The notes under the pieces are model-generated. The model saw only the letters and a list, made by a program, of their open reading frames with translations, searched no databases and was not told the origin of the DNA. The position numbers and the translations under genes are program-made. A stretch of 25,070 bases of DNA, from positions 1,149 to 26,218 of the forward strand of contig DBNM01000096.1 in the NCBI GenBank assembly GCA_002299135.1, written 5' to 3'. Below, piece after piece: positions 23,824 to 25,070 of this stretch (the first letter of the stretch is position 1; each line of letters starts with the position of its first letter). Source of the DNA: Candidatus Neomicrothrix sp. UBA672 (lineage in GTDB: Bacteria > Actinomycetota > Acidimicrobiia > Acidimicrobiales > MedAcidi-G1).

Positions 23824-23840
23824 TTACTTTTAAAAAGTAA
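23824..23840. promoter_or_regulatory. Perfect inverted repeat upstream of the LLM oxidoreductase gene
   Basis: TTACTTTTAAAAAGTAA is an exact 8-base inverted repeat with one central base, ending ten bases before the Shine-Dalgarno and 19 bases before the ATG. A one-base loop cannot form a stable RNA hairpin, so a DNA operator for a dimeric regulator is the more natural reading. It is AT-only except for one C and one G. Confidence 0.35.
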
Positions 23841-23859
23841 CGATAAAGAAAGGTGTTGA

Positions 23860-24870
23860 ATGAAACTTGGATTGATTTGGGGATACTGGTCCGCTCAACC
23901 ACCCACAGACTGGGTTCCGCTCACACAGGAAGCTGAAAAACTGGGTGTAGACGCAGTTTGGACTTCGGAATCTTGGGGTTCCGATGCTTTTTCTCCACTG
24001 GCTCATTTAGCTGCTGTAACTGAAAAAATTCGCTTAGGTACAAGCGTTGTTCAAATCGCAGCTCGTACACCAACCGCATGCGCTATGCATGCAGTGACTC
24101 TTGATCATTTATCTTCCGGTCGCTTAATTCTTGGCATAGGGGTTTCCGGACCTCAAGTAGTAGAAGGATGGTATGGACAACCGTTTAAACGTCCATTAGC
24201 CAGAACTCGAGAATACGTTGAAATTCTGAGGTCTGCATTCGCTCGTGAGGATTACCTTTCTTATGAGGGTGAATTTTTTCAACACCCTTACAAGGGTCCT
24301 GACTCAACTGAGCTTGGTAAACCTCTAAAAATTATGACCCATCCTCTACGAAGCGACATCCCTATTTTTATTGGCGCAGAAGGCCCGAAAAATGTTGCTC
24401 AAACATGTGAAATTGCTGATGGTTGGCTGCCTCTTTACTATTCGCCATATCGCCAAGATGTCTACAGTGAAGTGATTTCAAATCGTAAAGATACTTTTGA
24501 AATACCTCTTAATATGATCGTGAATGTCACTGATGATATTGAAACGGGCTTACTCCCAATCAAAATGAGTATTGCTCTGTACATAGGCGGTATGGGGGCG
24601 AAAGGAAAAAACTTTCATACAGAACTAATGTCTCGAATGGGATTTGAAGCTGAAGCCAAACTCATACAAGAACTATTTCTGGAAGGTAAGCGAGAAGAAG
24701 CAATTGCTTCAGTGCCAAGTGACTTCTGTGATGAAATAAGTCTTGTTGGACCAGCGGACAGGATTCGTGACAGACTTCAAGCTTTCGAAGACAGCCCAAT
24801 CACCATGTTGAATATTTCTGCACGCTCACTTGATGAACTGCGCGAGGTGTCAGAAATAATCCTTGGGTAA
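23860..24870 (+). CDS. LLM-class (luciferase-like) F420-dependent oxidoreductase
   Basis: This 336-residue TIM-barrel flavoenzyme belongs to the bacterial luciferase/F420-dependent reductase superfamily. Features are MKLGLIWGYW at the N-terminus, DAVWTSESWGSDAF, IRLGTSVVQIAARTP, SSGRLILGIGVSGPQV and IPIFIGAEGPKNV, all standard for the actinobacterial F420 group. Known members reduce or oxidise diverse substrates with F420 or FMN, and the substrate here cannot be read. It has AAAGG six bases before the ATG. It is preceded by its own 62-base spacer with a perfect inverted repeat and is followed by an alcohol dehydrogenase gene on the same strand. Confidence 0.9.
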   Translation: MKLGLIWGYWSAQPPTDWVPLTQEAEKLGVDAVWTSESWGSDAFSPLAHLAAVTEKIRLGTSVVQIAARTPTACAMHAVTLDHLSSGRLILGIGVSGPQVVEGWYGQPFKRPLARTREYVEILRSAFAREDYLSYEGEFFQHPYKGPDSTELGKPLKIMTHPLRSDIPIFIGAEGPKNVAQTCEIADGWLPLYYSPYRQDVYSEVISNRKDTFEIPLNMIVNVTDDIETGLLPIKMSIALYIGGMGAKGKNFHTELMSRMGFEAEAKLIQELFLEGKREEAIASVPSDFCDEISLVGPADRIRDRLQAFEDSPITMLNISARSLDELREVSEIILG

Positions 24871-24948
24871 ATCCTAGTTTTTTACCTCTTTTCAACTTTT
24901 ATATCAGAACAAGTTCAAGTAATCTTCGCTGATGTCTAGGAACTTTCG

Positions 24949-25070
24949 ATGACTCTCATCAAAGCGGCGGTATGTTACGAGTCTAAATCTGACTTGACCA
25001 TTGAAGAGATTCGATTGTCGGACCCTGAACAAGATGAAATTCGAGTAACTGTAGAAGCCTGTGCTATCTG
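24949..25070 (+). CDS. Partial zinc-type alcohol dehydrogenase (MDR family), N-terminus only
   Basis: The ATG at 24949 has AGGA (24938-24941) seven bases upstream and opens a 40-codon frame that runs to the window edge. It reads MTLIKAAVCYESKSDLTIEE and ends in EACAI plus TG. The MKAAV-like start, the 'DEIRVTVEACAI' pattern and a probable Cys at the next codon match the GroES-like domain of medium-chain dehydrogenases, where that Cys is a catalytic zinc ligand. The rest of the gene lies outside the window, so cofactor and substrate are unknown. Confidence 0.75.
   Translation, partial: MTLIKAAVCYESKSDLTIEEIRLSDPEQDEIRVTVEACAI

Noticed and set aside
1..25070. Mobile element, CRISPR array, tRNA or rRNA gene, or defence island
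   Set aside because: No integrase, transposase, terminal inverted repeats, regularly spaced repeats or RNA gene signatures were seen, and every stretch over 177 bases is accounted for by protein genes.

Overview
The window reads as a compact, low-GC bacterial chromosome segment. Twenty-three complete genes are called, plus one partial gene at each edge, and only about 3% of the bases fall outside them. I infer a marine actinobacterium of the Acidimicrobiia type. The grounds are the F420-type luciferase-like oxidoreductase, the MerR/TOBE molybdate regulator, the small PPOX-fold protein, the actinobacterial form of the polyprenyl synthase, the 'SVDDHVVEPPDLW' amidohydrolase and a valyl-tRNA synthetase of the 'DDNGLPTER' type. 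A SAR202-like Chloroflexi origin is the main alternative. No rRNA, tRNA, CRISPR array, insertion sequence, integrase, phage gene or recognisable defence gene was seen.

Layout. (1) 1-2911: the start of a minus-strand gene at the left edge, then a nitronate monooxygenase-family gene (+), facing an MBL-fold hydrolase and an SDR (both -). (2) 2987-4631: a lipocalin/AttH-like protein of unknown function, then DNA-3-methyladenine glycosylase I (both +). (3) 4640-11067: a tight five-gene minus-strand operon, transcribed as acyl-CoA dehydrogenase, CoxL-like molybdenum hydroxylase large subunit, class I aminotransferase, omega-amidase-like nitrilase, polyprenyl synthase. (4) 11245-12456: a metal-dependent amidohydrolase (+). 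(5) 12474-16965: a second five-gene minus-strand operon, transcribed as acyl-CoA dehydrogenase, atypical SDR, VOC-fold protein, AhpD/CMD-like protein, kynureninase. (6) 17075-20492: valS and a crotonase-family gene (+), facing a small PPOX-fold gene (-). (7) 20923-23797: a molybdate operon, MerR/TOBE regulator then modA, modB, modC. (8) 23860-25070: an LLM-class F420-dependent oxidoreductase and the first codons of a zinc-type alcohol dehydrogenase.

How the genes fit together. Most of the window is catabolic and redox chemistry on acyl-CoA, amino-acid and aromatic or keto substrates. Kynureninase and a kynurenine/glutamine-transaminase-like enzyme lie in neighbouring operons, with an ACMSD-superfamily amidohydrolase between them. 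The aminotransferase sits directly before an omega-amidase-like gene, which suggests a glutamine (methionine-linked) transamination and deamidation pair. The CoxL-like protein needs molybdenum cofactor, and molybdate uptake genes lie about 11 kb away, but no medium (FAD) or small (2Fe-2S) subunit gene is visible. The best candidate for an undescribed pathway is the kynureninase operon with its divergent amidohydrolase. I found no sign of a wholly new class of system and do not claim one.
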